DNA from: Opitutaceae bacterium TAV5
GTDB taxonomy: Bacteria > Verrucomicrobiota > Verrucomicrobiia > Opitutales > Opitutaceae
DNA length: 64,000 nt
Direction: 5' to 3'
Assembly: GCA_000242935.3 (NCBI GenBank)
Contig: CP007053.1
Location: 1,178,001 to 1,242,000, forward strand
Positions 8,166 to 16,390 of the stretch are shown here, piece by piece (the stretch's first letter is position 1; every line of letters starts with the position of its first letter). The position numbers were made by a program, and so were the translations under genes. The notes beneath the pieces were generated by a model. The model was not told where the DNA came from, made no database searches, and saw only the letters and a program-made list of their open reading frames with translations.

Positions 8166-8627
8166 TCAGCCCATCCCCACCTGCCGCAACGCCTCGTAAC
8201 AGGCGATGCCGGCCGCCGTGCTCAGGTTGAGCGAACGCAGCTCCGGGTTGGCGTGCGGGATCGTCAGCCGCTGCGCCTCCCCGATCTCGTCGTGCAGCCA
8301 GTCCGGTGCGCCGTGACCCTCGTTGCCGAACACCAGTCCGTCGCCGTCGGCAAACGCCGCGCTCCAGAACGACCGCTCCGTTTTTGTCGTGAACAAAAAC
8401 AGCCGTCGCGGCGCGTGCGGGCTCGCCCGGAAGGCCGCCCAGTCCGCGTGATGATGCACGTCGAGCGAATGCCAGTAATCCATCCCCGCCCGCCGCAAGT
8501 GCCGGTCGGTAATGGTAAAACCCAGCGGATGGACCAGATGCAGCCGCGAACGCGTGAGCGCGCACATCCGGCCGACGTTGCCGGTATTTTGCGGGATCTC
8601 GGGCTGGAACAGGACGATATGGATCAT
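8166..8627 (-). CDS. trmL: tRNA (cytidine(34)-2'-O)-methyltransferase TrmL
   Basis: A 153-residue SPOUT-class methyltransferase that methylates the ribose of the wobble base in tRNA-Leu isoacceptors. It begins MIHIVLFQPEIPQNTGNVGR, the family N-terminus. It also has the trefoil-knot AdoMet-binding motifs VFGNEGHG and NLSTAAGIACYE in the right order. The ATG at 8625-8627 is chosen over an ATG six codons earlier for this reason. Length matches the family (about 155). It is convergent with pit; short gtttcggc-type direct repeats occupy the 90 bp between them. Confidence 0.93.
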   Translation of the reverse strand: MIHIVLFQPEIPQNTGNVGRMCALTRSRLHLVHPLGFTITDRHLRRAGMDYWHSLDVHHHADWAAFRASPHAPRRLFLFTTKTERSFWSAAFADGDGLVFGNEGHGAPDWLHDEIGEAQRLTIPHANPELRSLNLSTAAGIACYEALRQVGMG

Positions 8628-8717
8628 GGCGGATGCGCGCGCCAAGCGGCGCGAAAAAGTGCCGGCGAGTCAAGAGAGGTGCAAAAGTGGCCTGAGCATC
8701 CTGCCCATGATGCCGAC

Positions 8718-8798
8718 GTGGCACGGGCTTCCAGCCCGTGTTTCGCTCCGGACAAAGGCGGCGCTGCGCGCCGTCCACGGCCAGGATGGCCGTGCCAC
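8718..8798. repeat. Family C repeat, copy 1
   Basis: GTGGCACGGGCTTCCAGCCC at the left faces an inverted end reading CCGTGCCAC at 8798. The intervening part contains GGCGCTGCGCGCC. The same family occurs at 39707-39828 and 45773-45877. It lies in the divergent space between trmL and glyS. Confidence 0.75.
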
Positions 8799-8866
8799 AC
8801 CCCGCCGCCGCTCCCCTGTTTCCCGCCATTGACCCCGGCGCGTCCGGCTGCTTAACAAGACCCTTT

Positions 8867-10393
8867 ATGTCCACGCAGCCCTCCGAGTCATCCAACCTGA
8901 TGGAAGCCGTTGTTTCGCTCTGCAAACGCCGCGGTTTCGTGTTTTCGTCCTCCGAAATCTACGGCGGCCTCAACGGGTTTTTCGATTACGGACCGCTCGG
9001 CGTGGAGCTGAAAAAGAACATCCGCGACTGCTGGTGGAACGACATGGTGCGCCGCCGCGACGACGTCGTCGGCATCGAGTCCTCCATCATCATGCACCCC
9101 AAGGTCTGGCACGCTTCCGGCCACGTCGGCGGCTTCACCGACCCGCTCGTGGACTGCAAGGTCAGCAAACAACGCTACCGCGCCGACCAGCTCTTCTTCG
9201 CCGCCGTCATCGTCGATGGCGCCACCCACGGCTACGTTTCCGCGCTCGAAAGCGAAAACACCGAAGGCGAACTCCAGGCCGCCGCCGAAACGTTCAAACG
9301 CAAGAAGGCCATCCAGGGCGCGCTCGCCCCGGTCAAGCCGCAGGAGTTCACCGAGGCCACGCCCGAACAGATTCCGCTGATCCCCTCCCCCGCCACCGGC
9401 GAACCCGGCAGCCTCACGCCGCCGCGCGATTTCAACATGATGTTCGAGACGTACGTCGGCGCGCTGCGCGACGACTCGGCCATCGCGTACCTCCGCCCGG
9501 AAACCGCGCAGGGCATGTTCGTCGATTTCAGGAACGTGGTGGACACCGGCCGCGTGAAACTGCCCTTCGGCATCGCGCAGACCGGAAAGTCATTCCGCAA
9601 CGAAATCACCCCGCGCAACTTCATCTTCCGCTCCCGCGAATTCGAGCAGATGGAGATGGAGTTTTTCATCCACGAGGACGACGACTGGGCGAAGTGGCAC
9701 CGTTACTGGATCGACTGGTGCGCCGGCTGGCTCAGGAGCATCGGCCTGCCTGCGTCACACCTTTCCGAATACGACCACCCGAAGGCCAAGCTCTCCTTCT
9801 ACTCCAAGGGCACGACGGACATCATGTTCCGGTTCCCCTTCGGCGTGCAGGAACTCTGGGGCATCGCCGCGCGCGGCAACTACGACCTCAACCAGCACGC
9901 GCAGCACAGCGGCAAGCCGCAGGATATTTTCGACGAGGCCACGAAGAAAAAATTCGTGCCGCACGTCATCGAGCCGGCCGTCGGTCTCGACCGCATTTTC
10001 CTCGCCGCGCTCTGCGCCGGTTACGCCGAGGAGGAAGTGAAGGACGAGAAGGGCAACGTGGAGAAACGCGTCGTGCTCCGCCTCTCGCCGCGCATCGCGC
10101 CGGTCAAGGTGGCGGTGCTGCCGCTCCTGAAAAACAAGGAGCCGCTCGTCGCCCGCGCGCAGGAACTCTACAGGAAAATCAAGCGCAAGTACGCCGCCTT
10201 CTACGACGAGTCCGGCGCCGTCGGCCGCCGCTACCGCCGCCAGGACGAGATCGGCACCCCGTGGTGCGTGACGATCGATTTCGATACGATCGAAAAAGAC
10301 GGCACCTTCACGCTCCGCGAGCGCGACACGATGCAGCAAAAACGCATCACCGAGGCCGAACTCTTCACCCTGCTCGACGAGCAGGTTTACTGA
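8867..10393 (+). CDS. glyQS: Glycine--tRNA ligase, single-chain (alpha2) type
   Basis: A 508-residue class II aminoacyl-tRNA synthetase that charges tRNA-Gly. The first part carries [26 protein letters not shown], followed by [17 protein letters not shown] (motif 2 region). The active site then has [18 protein letters not shown] and [10 protein letters not shown]. The class II motif 3 is in [15 protein letters not shown], followed by an anticodon-binding domain of about 120 residues. This is the homodimeric form also found in eukaryotes, Gram-positives and Chlamydiae, not the alpha2beta2 form. The start at 8867 ([16 protein letters not shown]) is chosen because upstream sequence is repeat C. 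A terminator follows the stop. Confidence 0.95.
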   Translation: MSTQPSESSNLMEAVVSLCKRRGFVFSSSEIYGGLNGFFDYGPLGVELKKNIRDCWWNDMVRRRDDVVGIESSIIMHPKVWHASGHVGGFTDPLVDCKVSKQRYRADQLFFAAVIVDGATHGYVSALESENTEGELQAAAETFKRKKAIQGALAPVKPQEFTEATPEQIPLIPSPATGEPGSLTPPRDFNMMFETYVGALRDDSAIAYLRPETAQGMFVDFRNVVDTGRVKLPFGIAQTGKSFRNEITPRNFIFRSREFEQMEMEFFIHEDDDWAKWHRYWIDWCAGWLRSIGLPASHLSEYDHPKAKLSFYSKGTTDIMFRFPFGVQELWGIAARGNYDLNQHAQHSGKPQDIFDEATKKKFVPHVIEPAVGLDRIFLAALCAGYAEEEVKDEKGNVEKRVVLRLSPRIAPVKVAVLPLLKNKEPLVARAQELYRKIKRKYAAFYDESGAVGRRYRRQDEIGTPWCVTIDFDTIEKDGTFTLRERDTMQQKRITEAELFTLLDEQVY

Positions 10394-10445
10394 ACCGCCG
10401 TCCTCTCCCCGCCGCCGCATGGCTGCGGGCAGCCTCTCCCTTCCC

Positions 10446-10479
10446 AAGCCGAAGCCTGCACGCTTCGGCTTTGTTTTTC
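10446..10479 (+). terminator. Rho-independent terminator after glyS
   Basis: AAGCCGAAGC (10446-10455) pairs with GCTTCGGCTT (10462-10471) around a 6-nt loop, followed by a T-rich run to about 10478. It begins about 53 bp after the glycyl-tRNA synthetase stop codon. Confidence 0.85.
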
Positions 10480-10767
10480 GAAAGCATCAGGGATCGGCGT
10501 TTTCCCGATAAGCCGGGAGACCGTTATCGAAAAAACTTTCGCAATGCGAGGTGACTCCAGGTCCCTCACTTCCCGTTCAAAGCCTTCGATTTCGGTGATG
10601 CGGGAACGGGCCATGAAGCAGCAGGACAACAGGCGAGTGAGGCAAATTCACCGGCAGGGCTCAACCCCGGGTTACGTTTTCTGCTTGATGCAAAGGATGT
10701 TCCTTCAGGGCGATCCTTCTCGCCCCGGCGCGGTAAATAGTGCCCCGGAATCTTCCGCTACCCCGGT
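10480..10767. other. Intergenic stretch without a supported gene
   Basis: Roughly 290 bp between the glyS terminator and the first XRE operator. A leftward frame beginning MARSRITEIEGFEREVRDL (start near 10614) is possible but runs through the terminator hairpin and ends on low-complexity sequence, so it is not called. The composition is less GC-biased than the flanking genes. Confidence 0.4.
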
Positions 10768-10785
10768 TGTGCCCGATCAGGCACA
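10768..10785. promoter_or_regulatory. TGTGCC operator site 1, upstream of the XRE gene
   Basis: TGTGCCCGATCAGGCACA is an 18-bp near-palindrome with a GATC centre. It lies 42 bp before the XRE start codon. Two more copies lie just after the XRE gene. The most economical reading is that the XRE protein binds all three and represses itself. Confidence 0.7.
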
Positions 10786-10827
10786 TACGGATTCTTCAAA
10801 AGAATTACGCTCGGGCTGCAACCAAAC

Positions 10828-11049
10828 ATGCGCGCTTCCAAGAATATCGTTGGCCCGACCGTCAGACGTTTACGCGACGCACAGAATCTGTCGCAAACCG
10901 AGCTTGCCGCGCGCTGTCAGCGGCTTGGCTGGGATATTTCCCGGGATACGATTGCCAAGATAGAAGGCGGCTCCCGCTGGGTGGGAGATTTCGAACTGGT
11001 TCCATTGGCCAAGGCGCTCAAGGCCAACATTCAGGATCTTTTCCGATAA
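10828..11049 (+). CDS. XRE-family helix-turn-helix regulator
   Basis: A 73-residue protein consisting of essentially one Cro/C1-type helix-turn-helix domain. The HTH core reads VRRLRDAQNLSQTELAARC, then a recognition region around ISRDTIAKIEGGSRWVGDFEL, and ends with KANIQDLF. It binds DNA, probably as a dimer, and has no sensor domain. Near-identical 18-bp palindromes lie 42 bp upstream and twice downstream around the promoter of the PEP-CTERM gene. This suggests autoregulation and control of the downstream gene cluster. It could be a phage-type or toxin-antitoxin-type regulator, but no toxin partner is present. Confidence 0.88.
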   Translation: MRASKNIVGPTVRRLRDAQNLSQTELAARCQRLGWDISRDTIAKIEGGSRWVGDFELVPLAKALKANIQDLFR

Positions 11050-11098
11050 GAGGTCGGGATAAATGTTGTGGCAGAAAAGATGATCGGCTCTGCCGATA

Positions 11099-11116
11099 TG
11101 TGCCTGATCAGGCACA
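11099..11116. promoter_or_regulatory. TGTGCC operator site 2, perfect palindrome
   Basis: TGTGCCTGATCAGGCACA is a perfect 18-bp palindrome just upstream of a TTGACA -35 element. It is the best copy of the three. Its centre is 45 bp from that of site 3, so dimers on the two sites would flank the RNA polymerase -35 region. Confidence 0.75.
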
Positions 11117-11123
11117 AAACTAT

Positions 11124-11153
11124 TTGACATGCATGGATTGATATGTGCTAAAT
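11124..11153 (+). promoter_or_regulatory. Candidate sigma70 promoter of the PEP-CTERM gene
   Basis: A perfect TTGACA at 11124-11129 is followed 18 bp later by CTAAAT (11148-11153), a weak -10 element. Operator site 3 overlaps the -10 and site 2 abuts the -35. That is the layout of a repressible promoter. The start codon at 11212 leaves a leader of about 50 nt. Confidence 0.55.
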
Positions 11154-11161
11154 CGGGCACA
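11144..11161. promoter_or_regulatory. TGTGCC operator site 3, overlapping the -10 element
   Basis: TGTGCTAAATCGGGCACA keeps the outer TGTGC/GCACA arms of sites 1 and 2 with a degenerate centre. It overlaps the predicted -10 region of the PEP-CTERM gene, so binding here would block transcription. Confidence 0.65.
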
Positions 11162-11211
11162 CTCGAATCCGACATAACATCGGGTCCGGTTTTGAACCAC
11201 ACGACCTCATC

Positions 11212-12066
11212 ATGAAACACCCAACCCTCCCCTCCCTGTTCACCGGCGCTGCGCGCGCCGTGCCTTGTCTCGCCTTCGCCGTCGCGGCGCAGGCTCTCGC
11301 CGCCCAGACGGTGGTGCTCGTCCAGGATACGTTCACCCTCAACGGAACCACCCGCATCGAAGGCAGCAGCCTTGCCGGGACGTCCCCCGAACAACAGACT
11401 GGCAGCGGCGTCTGGAAAACGGGGACCGGTTCGGCTTCCGGCCGATTTTCCGCCGAGGGGACGATCATCGGCTATCAGTCAGGCAGTACGATCTATCCCG
11501 TAGAAATGCGCATCGCCATCACGCAGCCAACCGCGGTGACCACGGTGTCGGCCAGCATCGTCAGCTCCACCTCCGACTGGGTCGCAGTCGGCTTCCTCAG
11601 CAGCGACACGTCGAGTTCGCAAGCGTGGTTCGGCAGCAGTGACAGCATTCTGTGGGTCATGATCCGTCCGTCGGGAGGCTGGACCCTATTCAAGAACGGC
11701 ACCACCACCACGCTTGCCAGCGGCACGGTCAGCGGATTCTCCGCCACTGCCAGTTACACGCTGGGGATAAGCTACGATCCGGCGACACAGATGGCCCGCG
11801 CCTTCCTGAGCGACGGCACCACGGAAACCAGCCTGTTTTCCACCAACGACGGCTGGTTCGCGACCGGGCTGGACGTCGACACCTCGATCACCGCCACCGG
11901 TTTCCGCATCCATCCGCGCAACGACGGCGCTTCCGTCGTCGGAGCGTCGTCCGTGGACAATTTTCTCGTCACTACCGCCGCCATTCCCGAACCGCGCAGC
12001 GCGGCCCTGATCCTGGGCGGGCTGACCCTGCTGGGGCTGGCCGCCGGCCGTCTGGCCCGGCGCTGA
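11212..12066 (+). CDS. PEP-CTERM sorting domain protein
   Basis: A 284-residue exported protein. A signal peptide (about residues 1-31, ending AAQALAAQ) leads into a Ser/Thr/Gly-rich beta-strand domain resembling a lectin-like sandwich. The last 26 residues form a PEP-CTERM tail: IPEPRSAALILGG, a hydrophobic helix and the basic end RLARR. PEP-CTERM tails are recognised by an exosortase, which anchors or releases the protein at the cell surface in EPS-producing Gram-negatives. No exosortase is encoded here. It is the first gene after the XRE regulator and its operators, and is followed by a pilin-like gene and a glycosidase. Ligand unknown. Confidence 0.88.
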   Translation: MKHPTLPSLFTGAARAVPCLAFAVAAQALAAQTVVLVQDTFTLNGTTRIEGSSLAGTSPEQQTGSGVWKTGTGSASGRFSAEGTIIGYQSGSTIYPVEMRIAITQPTAVTTVSASIVSSTSDWVAVGFLSSDTSSSQAWFGSSDSILWVMIRPSGGWTLFKNGTTTTLASGTVSGFSATASYTLGISYDPATQMARAFLSDGTTETSLFSTNDGWFATGLDVDTSITATGFRIHPRNDGASVVGASSVDNFLVTTAAIPEPRSAALILGGLTLLGLAAGRLARR

Positions 12067-12162
12067 CCGCTTCGCCTGTCGCGCCCGTGGCATGACCGGG
12101 TCAACCGGAGACCGGCCGCGGGCTTTCCTCCTCCCTGCCCGTACACAACCCTGTTTTTCCCC

Positions 12163-12840
12163 ATGTCTTCACTCCACCGCCCGCCGCGAGGGTTCACCCT
12201 CATCGAACTGCTCACGGTCATCACCATCATCGGCATCCTCGCCGCCATCATCATTCCTGTTGCCGGCCGTGCGCGGGCCTCGGCGAGGAACATCCAGTGC
12301 GTCAGCAACCTCCGCCAGATGGGGCCGGCCTTTGCCGCCTACGCCGCCGATCACCGGGAACGGTATCCGCTTTCTTACGACGGAACCAATAATCCCGACA
12401 ACAACTGGTACTACCATCTCGCCCCCTATCTGGGGATGCAGGTGAAATACGAGTGGGCATCGGTCCTGCGTGCCTGCAAGCCGGGCGGCCCGCTCGGATG
12501 TCCCGATACCGATGTCACCGACAAGACCTACACGGAACCCTGGATCAGCTACAAGATGACCCAGGCGCACGTGAGCTGGCTGAATGCCAATGGCGGTGTG
12601 ACGGCCGGGGGACTCCCTCTCGCGCGCATCGCCAATCCCGCCCAGTCGCTGCTGGTGGCCGAAGGGCATTCCCATCCTCACTTCAATACATGGGCGACCA
12701 CCAATCCCGGAGCCGGGCTCGTTTATCCGCATCGCGAAAAGCTCAATGCGCTTTTCGCCGACGGGCACGTGGGCTCCTTCTCCGAACAACAGCTCAAGGA
12801 GCGCTGGGATATCTGGTACACCCGGGCAATCGACGGCTGA
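12163..12840 (+). CDS. Type IV pilin-like / pseudopilin protein
   Basis: A 225-residue protein with a class III signal sequence: a short basic leader, then G/FTLIELLTVITIIGILAAII, the prepilin peptidase site and N-terminal helix. The globular part contains VSNLRQMGPAFAAYAADH, ending with LFADGHVGSF. This is the C-terminal DGHV signature of the DUF1559-like group of pilin-like proteins, which is expanded in Planctomycetota and Verrucomicrobiota. The leader would be cleaved after Gly by PilD. No assembly ATPase, platform protein or secretin is nearby. Its position between a PEP-CTERM gene and a glycosidase recurs at 52712-53425. Confidence 0.9.
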   Translation: MSSLHRPPRGFTLIELLTVITIIGILAAIIIPVAGRARASARNIQCVSNLRQMGPAFAAYAADHRERYPLSYDGTNNPDNNWYYHLAPYLGMQVKYEWASVLRACKPGGPLGCPDTDVTDKTYTEPWISYKMTQAHVSWLNANGGVTAGGLPLARIANPAQSLLVAEGHSHPHFNTWATTNPGAGLVYPHREKLNALFADGHVGSFSEQQLKERWDIWYTRAIDG

Positions 12841-12918
12841 TCCGACGCCCTCCCGGCTGCCCATCGGCCGCCTTTCCCTCCAACTCTGTTTTCCAATCTC
12901 CGGTTTCTGTTTTCCCTT

Positions 12919-15381
12919 ATGATCATGCCTGCCTGTTTTCCCCGATTCGTCCGTTTTTCCTCACTGCTTGCTCTGGCGGCGGTGTCCCTGCACGCCGCCG
13001 ACGCCGGTTACGAACCTGCCGACATCACGGCGCTGTTTCCCGCCGCCGGCCCGGCAACGACGCTGGCATTTCGCGCCCCGCCGGGCAGCGCGGAAGGCGA
13101 GACGCATGCGTATCGCGTAAAAAACTACGACGGGCGCGTGCTGGCGGAAGGTCGTGCGACGGTCGATGATCGCGGCCTGCTTTCCGTCAACGCGACGCTG
13201 CCGGCAGGATACCACGAAGTGGTTTTCGACGCCGCGGGCGAGGCGCAGGCCACCGGTGTATGGTGTCGTCCTCCGGGCGAGGTACCGCCGGACGGTTTCC
13301 TGTCGATCGACACCGCGATGTCGTGGCTGACAAAACCGGAAGCCCGGCCGGCGCTGGTCGGGAATCTGCCTCATGTGATCGGGACAGGCGGGCTGGCGCG
13401 CGAACGGCTTTCGTGGAACGCGATCCGCCCGGCGGAGGTGCGTCCGGAATGGGAAACCGTCCGAAGCTACGAATCCACGCGCCGGTTGTATGCCGCCGCC
13501 GGCGTGCCGGTGCTGGAGATGTTTCACGACGCTCCGGTCTGGATGGGCAGGGCGCAGAAAGGGAAATTCCCCGACGACCTGATCGCGGCCGGCCGCGCGT
13601 GGCGCGAGGTTGCGCTGCGCTGGCACGATCTGTGGGGAGCCCTCGAAGTGTGGAACGAGCCGGATATCGGCTTCGGCGGCAACCAGCCGGCGGATCAGTA
13701 CGTGCCTCTGGTCAAAACGGTCCGGCAGGCGATGCGGGAAGCCGGTGTGGATACGCCGATCGGCGGCGGCGTCTTTGCGTCGCTGAATCCGGTCTACCTC
13801 CAGCTGGCCGCGCGCAACGGTCTGCTCGACGAATGTGATTTTCTGTCGTTCCACTACTACGGCAATCCGCTCGGGCTGGAACGGCTGGTCGGCGAGTATC
13901 GCGGCTGGCTGGCGGCGGCCGGATACGAAACCAAACCGCTGTGGATGACCGAGGTCGGTTTGTCGCGTCCGGGGAAAACCGGTGTGCGTCCTTCGACAAG
14001 CGACCAGACCGCCACGGCGCTCGCCTATGCGATGCAGGCGGTCGAGGCCAGGGCCTGCGGTGTGGCCCGTTTTTTCCCGTTCGTGTATGTCGATTACAGC
14101 GAACACGGCGACAGCCGCCACTTCGGGATGCTCGACCGCAACGGTTCCCCGTTGCGCATGCTGGCGGCATCGGCGCAGGCGGGGCAGGCGCTGGCCGGGA
14201 TGGAGTATGCAGGCGACGTGCCCGCCGCGCTGGTTCCCGGCGCGGAACGCATCCGCGTATTCGTGCCGACCGGGACGGACCCGGCGAATGAAAACGAACA
14301 GGCGCTGGTCGTGGTCTGCACAGGCAAGGTGGCAGCCGGCGCGGAGGTGACGCTGCCCTTCGAAGCGCTGGCAGCGCAAGGTGCCGACGGGCGTTCCCTC
14401 CCGCTGGAGGCAGGCGTGAAAAAAGCGCCGGCGGGCGACGGACTCGTTTATCTCCGGGTCGCCCGTGCTTCGCTCGCCGATAGTCTGAAAACGGATACGG
14501 AGGCGATGCGTTTGTATCGCCTGGGCAAGGCGGCGGCTCCGGCCCTGCCCCCGGTTGCGTCGATCGTGCTCCAACCGCAGATCGATCCGGAAAAGATGCA
14601 GGCGATCTCGGCGCGCGGGTATTTTCTTCCGGCCGGTTGCGAACGACTGCCGGTCACGGTCGGCGTGAACAATTCCGGCAGCGAAACCCGCACGATCATT
14701 CTTCGCGCGGGCGGAACGACGGAAGCAAGCGTCACGGTGGCAGGCGGGAAGCGTGAGCAGGTAACGCTGGACGTGGAAATCGCCGCCTTGCCGGCAGGCA
14801 TGGCGAGCGACGACCGGCTGTTGTCGGTCACGGCGACAGCGGACGACGGCTCCCGCGTCGGACCGGCGGCACTGTCCCTGATTCCTTCGCTCGGAGAAGG
14901 CGATATCGCAGCCCACCTTCAGGCGAGCACGTATCATTTTGCGCTGACGGCAGGCGAAGCCTACCGGTGGGACCGCAACGCCAACGGCACGGTAACCTTT
15001 GCCCACGAGCCGCCGGCAGCATGGGGTTTTGCGGTCAAATTCCCTCCGGGCGTGGATCGCTGGGCGTATCCGCGTTTCACGCTCCCGCAGGAAGTGGACC
15101 AGTCGCGCATCACCGGCGTGCTGGTGCGGGCGCGCTGCCTGAAACCGGCCACCGTGCGCCTGATGTCGTGGCACGGCAACGGGGAGATGGGTGTGACGTA
15201 TTTCCCCATCATTCCCGCCGACGGCGAGTGGCACGTGGCCTATGTGCCGCTGGCGAGCTACCAGGGATTCTCCGCCGCCGATCCGGGAAGCGTCCGGATC
15301 GCAAAGCTCTCGATCGGGTTCAACTCGCAGACCGACGAAAACGCTCTCGAAATCAGCGATCTCTATGTGATCGGGAAATAA
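12919..15381 (+). CDS. Secreted clan GH-A glycoside hydrolase, large
   Basis: An 820-residue protein with a signal peptide (to about residue 26, SLHAADAG), an N-terminal beta-rich domain, a TIM-barrel and a C-terminal region of about 350 residues. The barrel has EVWNEPDIG with the presumed acid/base Glu247. It also has DFLSFHYYGNP and WMTEVG with the presumed nucleophile Glu345, the strand-4/strand-7 glutamate pair of clan GH-A. The C-terminus has a domain starting near VASIVLQPQI and a last segment resembling a carbohydrate-binding beta sandwich (WAYPRFTLP, TGVLVRARCLKP). The exact GH family (39-, 5- or 2-like) and substrate are not decided. It closes the XRE-headed module. Confidence 0.82.
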   Translation: MIMPACFPRFVRFSSLLALAAVSLHAADAGYEPADITALFPAAGPATTLAFRAPPGSAEGETHAYRVKNYDGRVLAEGRATVDDRGLLSVNATLPAGYHEVVFDAAGEAQATGVWCRPPGEVPPDGFLSIDTAMSWLTKPEARPALVGNLPHVIGTGGLARERLSWNAIRPAEVRPEWETVRSYESTRRLYAAAGVPVLEMFHDAPVWMGRAQKGKFPDDLIAAGRAWREVALRWHDLWGALEVWNEPDIGFGGNQPADQYVPLVKTVRQAMREAGVDTPIGGGVFASLNPVYLQLAARNGLLDECDFLSFHYYGNPLGLERLVGEYRGWLAAAGYETKPLWMTEVGLSRPGKTGVRPSTSDQTATALAYAMQAVEARACGVARFFPFVYVDYSEHGDSRHFGMLDRNGSPLRMLAASAQAGQALAGMEYAGDVPAALVPGAERIRVFVPTGTDPANENEQALVVVCTGKVAAGAEVTLPFEALAAQGADGRSLPLEAGVKKAPAGDGLVYLRVARASLADSLKTDTEAMRLYRLGKAAAPALPPVASIVLQPQIDPEKMQAISARGYFLPAGCERLPVTVGVNNSGSETRTIILRAGGTTEASVTVAGGKREQVTLDVEIAALPAGMASDDRLLSVTATADDGSRVGPAALSLIPSLGEGDIAAHLQASTYHFALTAGEAYRWDRNANGTVTFAHEPPAAWGFAVKFPPGVDRWAYPRFTLPQEVDQSRITGVLVRARCLKPATVRLMSWHGNGEMGVTYFPIIPADGEWHVAYVPLASYQGFSAADPGSVRIAKLSIGFNSQTDENALEISDLYVIGK

Positions 15382-15474
15382 CCCGTGCCGTATCGGAACG
15401 CGTGTCCGTCTGCCAGAACGGCTTCAGCTGAACGGTATGCGTAGCCACAGGCCTCCGCGCTTGTGGTATCTATC

Positions 15475-15543
15475 TGATGTTATGCGACGGAGGGAAAGTG
15501 ATGCGGGCGAGACGCCCGCGCCACGACACTCCGCGTAACATCA
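15475..15543. repeat. Family D inverted repeat
   Basis: TGATGTTATGCG (15475-15486) faces CGCGTAACATCA (15532-15543) and encloses GCGGGCGAGACGCCCGC. A related GCCCGCGCCACG stretch adjoins the family A copy near 16350. It lies in the convergent space between the GH gene and lspA and may help separate the two transcripts. Confidence 0.6.
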
Positions 15544-15595
15544 GTGATCTATCCCTGTGTCGCTCGCTCCTTCTCCCCCCCTTGCCGATCCGGGA

Positions 15596-16213
15596 TCACT
15601 TCGCCGCCGGCTGGAAGACGGAGTGGATCACGTAAATCCCCACGCCGATACAGATGCCCATGTCGGCGACGTTGAAAGTCGGATACACGTAGCTGCCGAA
15701 ATGGAAATCGAGGAAGTCGATCACGTGACCGTGCAGGAGTCGGTCCACGAGATTGCCGACGATGCCGCCACAGAGCAGGCCGAAACCGACCTGGGCGATG
15801 CGCGAGCGCAGGCCGAGCTGGTGGCGCCACAGGTAGATGCCGCCCAGCGTCACCACCGCGAGCACGGCAAGGAAAAGGCTCTTGCCCTCGAACATGCTCC
15901 AGGCCGCGCCGGTGTTGCCCACGTGCACGAGATTGAAAAATCCGTCGATGACCACGATCCGGTGAAGGTGCCAGCCGTACGGGTCGAACGGGATCACGGC
16001 GGCAATCCAGGTTTTCGTCACCTGGTCGATCCCGAAAACCGCCAGCGCGATCCACCAGAGCAGCCGGTAGGCATGCACCCGTTCCCGACGCGAACGTCGC
16101 GGCTCCGCCTGCGCAGGGGCGAGCGTCGTCGCGGGAGCAGATGACGGGGCGACCGGCGAGGCCGGTGAACCGTCAGCCGGAGCCGGCGCAGGAGAACTCG
16201 CCGGAGGGATCAT
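15596..16213 (-). CDS. lspA: Lipoprotein signal peptidase (signal peptidase II)
   Basis: A 205-residue aspartic peptidase of the inner membrane that removes signal peptides from diacylglyceryl-modified prolipoproteins. Four hydrophobic segments are visible. The two catalytic aspartates are in GGIVGNLVDRLLHGHVIDF and FNVADMGICIG. The N-terminus adds about 50 Pro/Ala-rich residues, unusual for LspA, before the first helix (LLWWIALAVFGIDQVTK). ATG 16211-16213 is chosen; a longer frame upstream would translate repeat A. It lies downstream of the DksA-like gene and ileS on the same strand, an arrangement that recalls the ileS-lspA linkage of many bacteria. Confidence 0.93.
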   Translation of the reverse strand: MIPPASSPAPAPADGSPASPVAPSSAPATTLAPAQAEPRRSRRERVHAYRLLWWIALAVFGIDQVTKTWIAAVIPFDPYGWHLHRIVVIDGFFNLVHVGNTGAAWSMFEGKSLFLAVLAVVTLGGIYLWRHQLGLRSRIAQVGFGLLCGGIVGNLVDRLLHGHVIDFLDFHFGSYVYPTFNVADMGICIGVGIYVIHSVFQPAAK

Positions 16214-16257
16214 GTTGTGTTCAGGCACGGGAGAGAAATTTTCAGGTGCGGTCTCCT

Positions 16258-16342
16258 GACTGCTGCGACGACGCAGCGCGTCGCACGGTTCGGAGGCGAG
16301 GCGCGTTGCGCCTCGTCGCAGCGGCAGGAATGCCGCCGCTCC
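16258..16342. repeat. Family A repeat, truncated copy
   Basis: The right end GCAGCGGCAGGAATGCCGCC (16318-16342) and interior gaggcgcgttgcgcctcgtc are intact. The left end is reduced to a ctgctgcgacgacgcagcgcg-like remnant near 16258. It lies between lspA and the DksA-like gene. Confidence 0.7.
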
Positions 16343-16390
16343 CACAGCAGGCGGAACGCCCGCGCCACGCGGCAAACCCTGCGGCCATGC

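Noticed and set aside
10387-10629. Possible small leftward gene after glyS
   Set aside because: Runs through the glyS terminator hairpin and shows no recognisable family; only its first half looks protein-like.
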